Below, in pieces: positions 50,224-59,100 of a stretch of 64,000 bases of DNA. The stretch is from Hymenobacter perfusus (GTDB lineage: Bacteria > Bacteroidota > Bacteroidia > Cytophagales > Hymenobacteraceae): assembly GCF_003944765.1 (NCBI RefSeq), contig NZ_RWIU01000001.1, positions 1,383,782 to 1,447,781 of the forward strand. The letters are read 5' to 3'. Positions within the stretch are counted from its first letter, which is position 1; each line of letters opens with the position of its first letter. Under the pieces are notes generated by a model that saw only the letters and a list, made by a program, of their open reading frames with translations, was not told where the DNA came from and did not search any database. A program made the translations under genes and the position numbers.

Positions 50224-51366
50224 TTGAGTCAGAATCATTATCAGGTACTGGGCGTTTCCGCCGCTGCTTCGGCCCACGACATCAAGGTGGCCTACAAGCG
50301 GCTGGCGGTGCAGTACCACCCCGACAAGCACGGCGGCAGTACTTTATACGAGGAACTGTTCAAGGCCGTAGCTACTGCCTACCACGTGCTGGGTCACCCC
50401 GACCGGCGGCTGCAATATGATTACCAATTGCAGGTGGCGGCCCGCCGGGCCGAGGAAGCCCGGCGGCAGCAGGAGTTCCGCAACCAAGGCCAGCGGGTAT
50501 ACGGGGTGCCGATGCCGCCGCCTGCGCCTCTGCGTACGCGCCGGCCCGCCGGGGCCCACGAGCGGCACTACCGGCCCATTCCGCGCCAGAAAACCGTTTT
50601 CACCCGCCGCGACTATTGGATGGCAGCTTTGCTGATTGCAGGGTTTCTGCTTTTCATCCTTTCGGTAAAGGTGACAATGGACCACGTCTCGGGCGTGCGT
50701 AACTACGAGCGGGGGCTGAAGGCGTATGTGGAGCAGAACTGGGAAGGGGCTCACAGCTACTTTACCGATGCTCTGCACTTCAAGCCCGGTTACGCGCCGG
50801 CCTTACAGCGCCGCGGCCAGATTGAGCAGCTCGTGCACAAGAATTACGCCGCCGCCGAACAGGATTTCCGGGCTGCACTGCCCGCTGTTTCCACTCATCA
50901 GCAGGGCCGGCTATGGCTACGAATTGGGCAGTGCCAGGCCGGGTTGGGGCAAACTCAGGCGGCCCAGACGGCCTACCGGCAGGCCCTAGACTTGGATAGC
51001 ACGTTGGCCCGGGCCTGGCTGCTGCGCGGAGAAGACCATCTATTCGGCCAGAACGATTTCCGAAGGGCCGCCCGCGCCTTCAGCCAGGGCCTGCGCCACG
51101 AGCCGGCCAGTTCCCGCTTGCGTAGTCGGCTGCTCACGTTCCGAGGCTTGGCGCACTACAAGCTGAAGCACTACGATGCCGCCCGCCGCGACTATTGGGA
51201 GGTACTGGAAATTACGCCCCGCAGCGGGCAGGTGTACTTCCTGCTGGGGCGGCTGGCCCAGCAGGAGCAGGACCGGGAACATGCCTGCGAGTATTTCCGG
51301 CGGGCCGTAGTGCAGGGCTACGCATTTGCCCGCGCCGCCCGTGATACTACCTGCACCGGCCGCTAA
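50224..51366 (+). CDS. J-domain protein with TPR region
   Basis: 380 residues. An N-terminal J domain (NHYQVLGVSAAASAHDIKVA; YHPDKHGG with the HPD triad) would stimulate a DnaK-type chaperone. A transmembrane helix lies at about 140-160 (WMAALLIAGFLLFILSVKV), and the C-terminal half has several TPR units. Start is TTG 50224, since the J domain begins directly there. Its stop overlaps the stop of the convergent MarR gene. Confidence 0.87.
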   Translation: MSQNHYQVLGVSAAASAHDIKVAYKRLAVQYHPDKHGGSTLYEELFKAVATAYHVLGHPDRRLQYDYQLQVAARRAEEARRQQEFRNQGQRVYGVPMPPPAPLRTRRPAGAHERHYRPIPRQKTVFTRRDYWMAALLIAGFLLFILSVKVTMDHVSGVRNYERGLKAYVEQNWEGAHSYFTDALHFKPGYAPALQRRGQIEQLVHKNYAAAEQDFRAALPAVSTHQQGRLWLRIGQCQAGLGQTQAAQTAYRQALDLDSTLARAWLLRGEDHLFGQNDFRRAARAFSQGLRHEPASSRLRSRLLTFRGLAHYKLKHYDAARRDYWEVLEITPRSGQVYFLLGRLAQQEQDREHACEYFRRAVVQGYAFARAARDTTCTGR

Positions 51367-52046
51367 GGAAGCGTGCTGGGCTGCCAGTCCGTGGCAGAGT
51401 CAGGGAAGAAAGCGGCCACCAGCTCGGGAAAGGAGCCGGGCCGGTGGGCGGCAAATACCGGGTAGTGGAAGGCATCAAGCTTGTGGAGCAGGTATACCAG
51501 CTGGTGCCGCTCGGGGCCGCTGAGGTCGCCGGCTGCCATCTGGGCCACCTGACTCATGCGGCTCAGCACCTGAAACAGCAAGCCCCGCCCCGCCTCCGTG
51601 ATGCGCAGCAGCTTCCGCCGCCGGTCGGTGGCGTGGGGCTCCTCCGTGATGAGGCTGTGCTTGAGCAGCCGCTTGATGACTTCGGTGCCGGTGGCTTTCT
51701 CGTGAATGTTACGGGCGATGATGTCGGACTTGGTGAGCGGCCCGCCGGTGTAGAGGGCAATAAGGTAAGTGAAGTCGTCGGAGCTGGTGAGGGGCGTATC
51801 GGCCAAAGCCTGGCGGGCGTAGCCGCGCACGTAGCGGTACACGAAGGTGAGCAGCTTGGTCAGCAACGACTCCACGGTTTCGTGCTCATTGGGCGCAGTG
51901 CGGGCCGCCGCGTAATCGGGTGTGGCGGGCTGAGCGGGTGCGTGCAGCCGCAGCCACTCCCCGAACCCGGCCGTGCTGGGCGTGGGGGTGCTTTGCTGAT
52001 AATCCGCCAGCATGGGAAGAAGTTCTTGCAGCAGGTCGTAATTCAT
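51363..52046 (-). CDS. MarR-family transcriptional regulator
   Basis: 227 residues, longer than typical MarR proteins because of an N-terminal extension of about 60. The winged-helix core is SSDDFTYLIALYTGGPLTKS, EVIKRLLKHSLITEEPHATD and RRRKLLRITEAGRGLLF with the basic wing. It is divergent from a TonB-dependent receptor gene and probably controls it, by position. Inducer unknown. Confidence 0.9.
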   Translation of the reverse strand: MNYDLLQELLPMLADYQQSTPTPSTAGFGEWLRLHAPAQPATPDYAAARTAPNEHETVESLLTKLLTFVYRYVRGYARQALADTPLTSSDDFTYLIALYTGGPLTKSDIIARNIHEKATGTEVIKRLLKHSLITEEPHATDRRRKLLRITEAGRGLLFQVLSRMSQVAQMAAGDLSGPERHQLVYLLHKLDAFHYPVFAAHRPGSFPELVAAFFPDSATDWQPSTLP

Positions 52047-52131
52047 AGTACTTCACGGAAGCCAGGGCAATCAACAGAAAACACACCTTTAGCACCTGAT
52101 ACGGGCAAAGAGTACTACGATAAAAGTATGG

Positions 52132-52187
52132 AAACATATTTTATTTATATCTAATAAGTATGTTTGTCAACTAAAAAACTATGTTTG
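52132..52187. promoter_or_regulatory. Operator/promoter region between MarR gene and TonB receptor gene
   Basis: AAACATA (52132-52138) and TATGTTT (52159-52165) are reverse complements 20 bases apart. TATGTTTG occurs at 52159-52166 and 52180-52187; each also fits a -7 box. The whole 181-bp region is unusually AT-rich. Confidence 0.6.
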
Positions 52188-52227
52188 TACCAGCATCAGG
52201 TTGGAAAACATTCTTTTTAACAGGCAG

Positions 52228-54675
52228 ATGAAATACGGTTTACCGATGACGTGGGCTACGGCCGCCATCATGGCCGGCACTAGCGTAGCGCAGGCCCAGA
52301 CGACGGGCGTAGTGAGCGGGGTAGTGCGGGAGCGGGGTACCCAGCAGCCGCTGCCTGGAGCTACCGTGCTGCTGGAAGGCACCCAACTAGGCACCAGCAC
52401 CGACGAAAACGGCCTCTTCCGCCTCACTGGCGTGCCCACAGGCAGCTACAACGTACGCGCCACGCTGGTCGGCTACCAGACCGATACGCGCTACAACGTG
52501 AACATCACCTCCGGCAACGACAACCTGCTGAACTTGGAGCTGCGCCAGGGCCAGGAGCTGCAGGAGGTGGTGGTAACAGCCAACCGTGCCATCCGGGTGG
52601 CTACCGCCGAAACGCCTCTGAGCGTGCAGCGGCTCAATGTGGAGGAAATCAAGAGCAACCCTGGCGGCAACTTCGATATATCCCGCGTCATTCAGTCGCT
52701 GCCCGGGGTGGGGGGCACGGCCGGCACTGGTGGCTTCCGCAACGACATCATCATCCGGGGCGGGGCGCCCAACGAAAACGTATACTACCTCGACGGCATC
52801 GAGGTGCCCGTCATCAACCACTTTGCCACCCAAGGCTCGGCGGGCGGGCCGGTGGGCATCCTCAACGTGTCGTTTATTGAGGATGTGACGCTGAGCTCCT
52901 CGGCCTTTGAGGCGCGCTACGACAATGCCTTGAGCAGCGTGCTGCAGTTCCGGCAGCGCGACGGCAACCCCAACCGGGTGCAGGGCAACGTGCGCCTGAG
53001 CGGGACCGAGCTGGCCGGCACGCTGGAAGGTCCGTTGGGCCCGAAAACCACCTTCCTAGCCTCAGTGCGCCGCTCCTATTTGCAGTTGCTGTTCAAGGCC
53101 CTCGACCTGCCCATCCGGCCCGACTACTGGGATTCGCAGTTCAAAATCACCCACAAGCTCAACGACAAAACCACCCTCACGGCCCTGGGCCTGGGCGCCC
53201 TCGACCACTTCGAGCTGGGCGTACCCCGTAAAACCTCCGCCGACAAGGAGTACCTGCTGCGCTCCACGCCCACCTACGACCAGTGGAACTACACGCTGGG
53301 CCTGAGTCTGCGCCGGCTGCTGCCCAACGGCTACCTCAACCTGGCCCTCAGCCGCACGCAGCTGTATAACAAGGTGGATCTGTTCGAGGACCGGCAAGAG
53401 GGCGACGAGACGAAGCGCGTGCTGCGGACCCGCTCGGGCGAGCAGGAAAACAAGCTCCGCCTCGATGTAAACAAAACCCTGGGCCGGTGGACGTACAGCT
53501 ACGGGGCCGTTACCCAGCTCATCGGCTACGACAACAGCTTCCGCAACCGCCTGCGCCGGGAGGTGCTCGATGCCAGCGGCAACGTGGTGCAGCCCGCCGT
53601 GAACGTGGCCTTCCGCACCGATTTGCAACTGGTGCGCTTCGGGGCCTTCGTGCAGGGGACCCGCCGGCTGCTGCCCTCCGAGCGGCTTACCGTATCGGCC
53701 GGGCTGCGCACCGATGGCAACTCCTTCACCGACGATGGCCGCAACCTGCTGCGTACCCTTTCGCCCCGGGTATCGGCCTCGCTGGCCCTCACGCCCCAGC
53801 TGAGCCTGAACGCCTCGGTGGGCCGCTACTACAAGATTCCGCCCAGCACCATCCTGGGTTTCCAAGACAACAACGGGCAGCGGGTGAACCGCTCGGCGCG
53901 CTACATTGGCAGCACGCACTACGTGGCCGGCCTGGAGCTGGTGCCGCGCCCGGCCACCCGCATCACGCTGGAAGGCTTCCTGAAACGCTACGACCACTAC
54001 CCCGTGTCGAGGCGCGACGGAATTTCATTGGCCAACCTGGGGGGCGACTTCACGGCGTTGGGCAACGAAGCCATCAGCAGCACGGGCAAAGGCCGGGCCT
54101 TCGGGGGCGAGTTCTTCGTGCAACAGAAGCTGACCAAAAACGTGTTTGGGGTCCTGTCGTACACGGCTTTCCGCAGCGAGTTTACCGGCCAGGATGGCGT
54201 GTACAAACCCTCGGCCTGGGACACGCGCCACCTAGTATCAGCCCTGCTGGGGCGCAAATTTGGGCGGGGCTGGGAGTTGGGCCTGAAGTACCGTTACTCG
54301 GGCGGAGCACCCTACACGCCTTTCGATGAGGACGCCTCTCGCCTCAACTACACCAGCCTGGGCACTGGTATCCTCGACTACAGCCGCCTCAATACCCAGC
54401 GTCTGGGCAGCTTCCAGCAGCTCGATTTCCGGCTCGATAAGAAGGTAAACCTGCGCCGCGTGACGCTGGATTTCTACGTGGATATTCAGAATGCGCTGCT
54501 GCAGAAAGGCACAGCATACCCCCAGTACACCTTCCAGCGCACCGACGATAACACCAGCTTCCTCACCACCGATGGCCAGCCCCTACTGCCTGACGGCAGC
54601 AATGCCCGCCCCATCCTACTCGCCAACGACGACGCCCAGGTAACGCCGACCATCGGGTTCATTGTGGAGTTTTAG
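52228..54675 (+). CDS. TonB-dependent receptor with N-terminal carboxypeptidase-like domain
   Basis: 815 residues from the ATG at 52228. Signal peptide (WATAAIMAGTSVAQAQ), then a carboxypeptidase-regulatory-like beta-sandwich (about 25-110, GVVRERGTQQPLPGATVLLE), a plug domain (EVVVTANRAIRVATAETPLS; NDIIIRGGAPNENVYYLDGI) and a 22-strand barrel ending QVTPTIGFIVEF. It takes up a large nutrient, siderophore or metal complex; no SusD partner is adjacent, which favours a non-glycan ligand. Confidence 0.93.
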   Translation: MKYGLPMTWATAAIMAGTSVAQAQTTGVVSGVVRERGTQQPLPGATVLLEGTQLGTSTDENGLFRLTGVPTGSYNVRATLVGYQTDTRYNVNITSGNDNLLNLELRQGQELQEVVVTANRAIRVATAETPLSVQRLNVEEIKSNPGGNFDISRVIQSLPGVGGTAGTGGFRNDIIIRGGAPNENVYYLDGIEVPVINHFATQGSAGGPVGILNVSFIEDVTLSSSAFEARYDNALSSVLQFRQRDGNPNRVQGNVRLSGTELAGTLEGPLGPKTTFLASVRRSYLQLLFKALDLPIRPDYWDSQFKITHKLNDKTTLTALGLGALDHFELGVPRKTSADKEYLLRSTPTYDQWNYTLGLSLRRLLPNGYLNLALSRTQLYNKVDLFEDRQEGDETKRVLRTRSGEQENKLRLDVNKTLGRWTYSYGAVTQLIGYDNSFRNRLRREVLDASGNVVQPAVNVAFRTDLQLVRFGAFVQGTRRLLPSERLTVSAGLRTDGNSFTDDGRNLLRTLSPRVSASLALTPQLSLNASVGRYYKIPPSTILGFQDNNGQRVNRSARYIGSTHYVAGLELVPRPATRITLEGFLKRYDHYPVSRRDGISLANLGGDFTALGNEAISSTGKGRAFGGEFFVQQKLTKNVFGVLSYTAFRSEFTGQDGVYKPSAWDTRHLVSALLGRKFGRGWELGLKYRYSGGAPYTPFDEDASRLNYTSLGTGILDYSRLNTQRLGSFQQLDFRLDKKVNLRRVTLDFYVDIQNALLQKGTAYPQYTFQRTDDNTSFLTTDGQPLLPDGSNARPILLANDDAQVTPTIGFIVEF

Positions 54676-54730
54676 GGTCGCTTTTTAATTCGTCGGTCTT
54701 CGTCTTCGTAACGGGCTTGGATGAGCGTTG

Positions 54731-56650
54731 CTAGAAATGCCAGCGCACGAAGGCCTCAATACCTTCGTACTCAGGTAAGCCGAGCTGGTCGTAGAGGCGG
54801 GCGGTGGTGCGGTTACGCTCCTCGGCCCGCTGCCAGAACTCGCGCTGGTCGGCCCCGGGAAACAGCGGTCGGTCCTTCTGGCTCTGGTGCTTGAAGATGG
54901 CCCGGCGCTTGCGGGTGAGCTCCTGGGGCGAGAGGGGCACGGCCATTTCAATCTGGTCTACGTCCCACTCCTGCCAGGCCCCCCGATACAGCCACACCCG
55001 GCATTCCGTCAGCCACGTCGCGCCCGCTGCTTTTAGCCGCCGTATGGCTTCAAAAATAGCCGCCAAGCACACTCGATGCGTCCCGTGCGGGTCTGATAGG
55101 TCGCCGGCGGCGTACACCTGCTGAGGCTGTACCTGGTTAAGCAGGTCCATGGTGAGGCGGATGTCGGCTTCGCCGATTGGCTTTTTGCGCACCCGGCCGG
55201 TTTCGTAGAAGGGCAGATCCTGAAAGTGAATATTGGCATCGGGAATGCCGGCGTAGCGGCAGGCACTCTTGGCCTCGCCCCGCCGGATCAGGCCCTTGAT
55301 CTGCTGGACTTCCTCCGAATCGACCTGACCGGGCAGCTTGTTGCGCAGGAAATCGGCCACGCGCTGGTATAGGGTTTCGGCGGGCTGCTCATCCAGCCGG
55401 AACATCTCGTCGTACTCGGCCACGAATTCTGCAAACCGGATGGCTTCGTCATCAAACACCGCAATGTTGCCCGAGGTCTGATACGCCACATGTACGTCGT
55501 GGCCCTGATCTACCAGCCGCAGGAGCGTGCCACCCATCGAAATAACGTCGTCGTCGGGATGGGGCGAGAAGATGAGCACCCGCTTGGGGAAGGGCGCGGC
55601 CCGCTCCGGTCGGTCGGTATCATCGGCGTTGGGCTTGCCGCCCGGCCAGCCCGTGATGGTGCGCTGCAACTGCCGAAACACCCGGATGTTGCTGTCGTAC
55701 GCCAGCCCCGATTGAGCCAGTAGCTCCGAAAGGCCGTTTTCGTTATAATCTTCGTCGGTGAGCTTAAGAATGGGCTTTTGTAGGGTCCGGGCCAGCCACG
55801 TTACGGCTTTGCGCACGGTGGGCGCGTGTTGCCAGTCGAGGGGCCGGCCTACCAGCCAGGGCGTCTTCTGGCGCGTCAGCTCGGCGCCGGCCGCCTCATC
55901 GAGTACCACGCGCACATTGGGGTGGCGCTGCAGGTACGTGGCCGGCACCGAGTCGGTTGGCTCGCCTTCCACCATCCGCTTCACTACCGCCGCTTTGCCT
56001 TCGCCCCAGGCCAGCAGCACAATCTCGTGGGCCTCCAGAATAGTGCCCACGCCCATCGTGAGGGCCCGGCGCGGTACGTTTTCCTCCCCGTAGAAGTCGG
56101 AGGCCGCATCGGTGCGGGTAATGTGGTCGAGGGTGATGAGTCGGGTGCGGGAGGCGGCCCCGGAGCCCGGCTCGTTGAACCCGATGTGGCCCGTGCGTCC
56201 GATGCCCAGCACCTGCAGGTCAATACCGCCCGCCGCCCGAATCTGCTCCTCGTAGCGCCGACAGAAATCCGCTACCTGCTCCAGCGGCAGCGTGCCGTCG
56301 GGAATATGAACGTTTTCAGGCCGGATGTCCACGTGGTCGAACAGATATTCCCGCATGAACCGCACGTAACTCTGCAACGAGTCGGGGGGCATCGGGTAAT
56401 ACTCGTCGAGGTTGAAGGTCACAACGTTGGCGAAACTTAGCCCATCCTGCTGGTGCAAGCGCACCAGTTCTTCGTACAGCCGAGTAGGAGTGGAGCCCGT
56501 GGCTAATCCCAGCACGCAGGCGCGGCCCTCCGCGGCCCGTTGCCGGATCAGGTCGGCTATCTGCCGGGCGACGGCCACCGAGGCCAGTTCCGAATCGGGG
56601 TAAATCGTGGTGGCCAGTCGTTCAGCGCGGGATTCGGGAGCATTCTGCAT
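54731..56650 (-). CDS. nagB: Glucosamine-6-phosphate deaminase fused to a PIG-L-like deacetylase domain
   Basis: 639 residues. The N-terminal domain (about 15-270) is NagB: GLATGSTPTRLYEELVRLH, FNLDEYYPM, GIGRTGHIGFNEPGSG with catalytic residues. The C-terminal half starts near 350 with FSPHPDDDVISMGGTLLRL, the zinc motif of PIG-L/LmbE deacetylases. The reaction is GlcN-6-P to Fru-6-P plus ammonia, the reverse direction of glmS in this same window. The second domain may remove N-acetyl groups; that is inference. Confidence 0.93.
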   Translation of the reverse strand: MQNAPESRAERLATTIYPDSELASVAVARQIADLIRQRAAEGRACVLGLATGSTPTRLYEELVRLHQQDGLSFANVVTFNLDEYYPMPPDSLQSYVRFMREYLFDHVDIRPENVHIPDGTLPLEQVADFCRRYEEQIRAAGGIDLQVLGIGRTGHIGFNEPGSGAASRTRLITLDHITRTDAASDFYGEENVPRRALTMGVGTILEAHEIVLLAWGEGKAAVVKRMVEGEPTDSVPATYLQRHPNVRVVLDEAAGAELTRQKTPWLVGRPLDWQHAPTVRKAVTWLARTLQKPILKLTDEDYNENGLSELLAQSGLAYDSNIRVFRQLQRTITGWPGGKPNADDTDRPERAAPFPKRVLIFSPHPDDDVISMGGTLLRLVDQGHDVHVAYQTSGNIAVFDDEAIRFAEFVAEYDEMFRLDEQPAETLYQRVADFLRNKLPGQVDSEEVQQIKGLIRRGEAKSACRYAGIPDANIHFQDLPFYETGRVRKKPIGEADIRLTMDLLNQVQPQQVYAAGDLSDPHGTHRVCLAAIFEAIRRLKAAGATWLTECRVWLYRGAWQEWDVDQIEMAVPLSPQELTRKRRAIFKHQSQKDRPLFPGADQREFWQRAEERNRTTARLYDQLGLPEYEGIEAFVRWHF

Positions 56651-56887
56651 ACTAGGCTAAGGAGAGGGTGGGAGTTGCCTAAGTACATGCTTCCTATCCA
56701 AAAACGCCAGTGCCAGAGCAAATAGTTTTGCGGTGTAATGAGCAGTTAGTAACCCCACTGGCCCCAGAGCTTCCTGCAAATTCATGTCACAAATACGCAA
56801 CGATGTGCCTTTCCTTCGTGGGCTGGCACCGGCAATTTGCATAAGTCGTCTCTTACGCGGCGGCATTCGCCTCCACATCCTACCGCT

Positions 56888-57259
56888 ATGAACCCAACTG
56901 ATATCAAAGACACCGCCCTGTGTGAAATGGGCTTTATCCGGATTTCCCTGTACCGCGGGTGGGACTACCCCATGGGCAACGTGGAGGCCTCCTTCATTCC
57001 GGCCACCGATGTGCGCTACCTCCACCAGACGGTGGCCATTGATGGTACCCGACTCTATGCTTACTCCTGGATTGATGAGCCGGGCTTCCTGCTCACCACC
57101 GAGCGGCACATTTCGGCCCTCGAACACATGGTAGCGGAGCTGGAAACCGACAACATCCCGCTGCTGAAACAGCAGGTGGAGAAGTTTTTCCTGCGTCACG
57201 GCGGCATGGGCCCCCAGATTTCCACCGCCGTCCACCGGCCGTTACGGCAGCTGTCTTAG
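56888..57259 (+). CDS. Conserved-looking hypothetical protein
   Basis: 123 residues from the ATG at 56888. No signal, no membrane helix. Notable segments are IRISLYRGWDYPMGNVEASF and ISALEHMVAELETDNIPLLK. It looks like a small soluble alpha/beta protein. Frames upstream are unlike protein. Divergent from nagB, convergent with tRNA-Phe. Unassigned. Confidence 0.65.
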   Translation: MNPTDIKDTALCEMGFIRISLYRGWDYPMGNVEASFIPATDVRYLHQTVAIDGTRLYAYSWIDEPGFLLTTERHISALEHMVAELETDNIPLLKQQVEKFFLRHGGMGPQISTAVHRPLRQLS

Positions 57260-57283
57260 CTACCGCCTCGTTGAGGCAAAAAC

Positions 57284-57320
57284 AAAAAAGGCCTTCCGTG
57301 TAATACGGAAGGCCTTTTTG
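57284..57320. terminator. Bidirectional terminator after tRNA-Phe
   Basis: AAAAAGGCCTTCCGT / ACGGAAGGCCTTTTT, perfect 15-bp stem with a 5-base loop. It serves the tRNA gene on the minus strand and the hypothetical gene on the plus strand. Confidence 0.92.
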
Positions 57321-57393
<73 letters not shown>

Positions 57394-57435
57394 AGCTCTG
57401 GGTGTCCCCGAGTGCGTTACCGCCTTTGGGGAGCA

Positions 57436-57465
57436 CAAAAGTAGTAAAGGTTTTTCAACCTGCAA
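57436..57465 (-). promoter_or_regulatory. Promoter of tRNA-Phe
   Basis: CAAAAGTA (57436-57443) reads TACTTTTG on the minus strand; TTG (57463-57465 on the plus strand as CAA) lies 19 bases upstream. Transcription would start about 35 bases before the tRNA. Confidence 0.7.
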
Positions 57466-57536
57466 GAACTACCGTGATTTTTTTTCTGTGGCGAAACTAA
57501 CGGCTGTAAAAGCTGTAATTTGTTATGCATACCGAG

Positions 57537-57545
57537 TATATTTCG
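57537..57545 (+). promoter_or_regulatory. Probable -7 box of the Fe-S operon
   Basis: TATATTTCG, the same as before the thioesterase gene at 8291. It lies within the longer reading frame and supports a start at 57575. Confidence 0.55.
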
Positions 57546-57574
57546 GACTGAACCCCAAACCTACCCAAATTCCC

Positions 57575-58972
57575 GTGCACTTCTCCATCCAAAACATCCT
57601 CTTCCTGCTGGTGGCGGTAGCGGGCTTCGGCCTGTTTGCCTGGCAGGCACGGAAGATCCGGGCCAATATCCTCGTCGGGCGCGACCGGGATATGAGCGGC
57701 CACGTTAATGAGCGCCTCTGGAAGACACTGCTGGTGGCCTTCGGGCAGCAGAAGATGTTCAAGCGCCTCACGCCGGCCTTTCTGCACCTAATTGTCTACG
57801 TTGGCTTCATCGTCATCAACATTGAGGTGATCGAAATCATGGTGGACGGCCTGTTCGGTACGCACCGGTTTTTGCAGTTCCTCGGCCCGCTGTACTCGGC
57901 CCTGACCGGCACCAACGAGGTGCTGGGCGCGCTGGTGGTGCTGGCCGTAGTGGCCTTCTGGTGGCGCCGCAACGCCAGTGTCGTGCGCCGCTTCACCGGC
58001 CCCGAGCTGCGGGCCTGGCCCAAGCTCGACGCCAACGTGATTCTCTATGTGGAGGTAATTCTGATGGCGGCCCTGTTTACCATGAACGCCGCCGACCTGA
58101 AGCTGCACCAGTTGGAAGGTAAGGTTCTGCCTGGCGCGTTTCCGGTAAGCAGCCTGCTCACGGGCCTGTTCCCCGACAACCTCACGGCTTTGGCCGTGCT
58201 GGAGCGCGTGGGCTGGTGGGCGCACATTGTGGGTATTCTGCTGTTCCTGAATTATTTGCCCAGCAGCAAGCATTTCCACATCATCATGGCCTTCCCGAAC
58301 GTGTTCTATTCCCGGCTGGTGCCGCAGGGGCAGTTCTCGAATGTGGAGAGCATCACCCACGAGGTGAAAGCCATGATGGACCCGAGCTACGAGGTGCCCG
58401 CTCCGGCCACCAACCCCGACGGCTCCGCGCTGGCGCCCACGCCCTTCGGGGCCAAAGACGTGGACGATCTGGCCTGGACCAACCTGCTCAGCGCTTACTC
58501 CTGCACCGAGTGCGGCCGTTGCACCTCGGTGTGCCCGGCCAACCTCACCGGCAAGCTCCTCTCGCCCCGCAAAATCATCATGGACACCCGGGATAGGGTG
58601 GAGGAGAAGTACAACTCGCCGCTGATTTTCCACCCCAGCCTGTACGGCCCCGAGGCCAAGCACAACCCCCAGGAGCAGCTCGACAAGGAAAATCACACCC
58701 TGCTGCGCGGCTACGTAACGCCCGAGGAGCTGTGGGCCTGCACCACCTGCAACGCCTGCGTGGAAGCCTGCCCCGTGAACATCAACCCCCTGGAAAGCAT
58801 TGTGGAAATGCGCCGCTTCCTGGTGCTGGAAGAGTCGGCCGCGCCCAACTCCTTGAACGTGATGTTCAGCAACATCGAAAACAACGGCGCGCCCTGGGCA
58901 TTTTCGCCTTCGGATCGGTTCAACTGGGCCGATGACTTGTTCGTGACCGAAAAAGCGCCGGTAACGGCCTAG
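57575..58972 (+). CDS. Membrane Fe-S oxidoreductase subunit (HdrC/GlpC-like with membrane part)
   Basis: 465 residues from GTG 57575; GTG 57488 would add 29 residues but lies upstream of a promoter-like box. The N-terminal half has about six hydrophobic helices resembling a cytochrome-b/NarI-type membrane domain (FLHLIVYVGFIVINIEVIEI). The C-terminal half has two cubane-cluster motifs, CTECGRCTSVCP (about 309-320) and CTTCNACVEACP (about 389-400). With the next gene it forms a heterodisulfide-reductase-like electron-transfer pair at the membrane. Substrate unknown. Confidence 0.9.
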   Translation: MHFSIQNILFLLVAVAGFGLFAWQARKIRANILVGRDRDMSGHVNERLWKTLLVAFGQQKMFKRLTPAFLHLIVYVGFIVINIEVIEIMVDGLFGTHRFLQFLGPLYSALTGTNEVLGALVVLAVVAFWWRRNASVVRRFTGPELRAWPKLDANVILYVEVILMAALFTMNAADLKLHQLEGKVLPGAFPVSSLLTGLFPDNLTALAVLERVGWWAHIVGILLFLNYLPSSKHFHIIMAFPNVFYSRLVPQGQFSNVESITHEVKAMMDPSYEVPAPATNPDGSALAPTPFGAKDVDDLAWTNLLSAYSCTECGRCTSVCPANLTGKLLSPRKIIMDTRDRVEEKYNSPLIFHPSLYGPEAKHNPQEQLDKENHTLLRGYVTPEELWACTTCNACVEACPVNINPLESIVEMRRFLVLEESAAPNSLNVMFSNIENNGAPWAFSPSDRFNWADDLFVTEKAPVTA

Positions 58973-58980
58973 CAAGAAAA

Positions 58981-59063
58981 GAACGTCAGGCAGAGTAAAG
59001 AGAAATATCTCGCGCGCTGACGTTGTAATCGTAATCAGACATCAGCACGCGAGATGCTTCGGC
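58981..59063. repeat. Degenerate REP-like remnant
   Basis: GAACGTCA (58981-58988) and GAGATGCTTCGGC (59051-59063) match parts of the REP arm at 21899-21997. The rest has diverged. It lies in the 128-bp gap between the two Fe-S genes. Confidence 0.5.
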
Positions 59064-59100
59064 TCCGCCTCTGCACGACGACCTTAACCACCTCAATATA

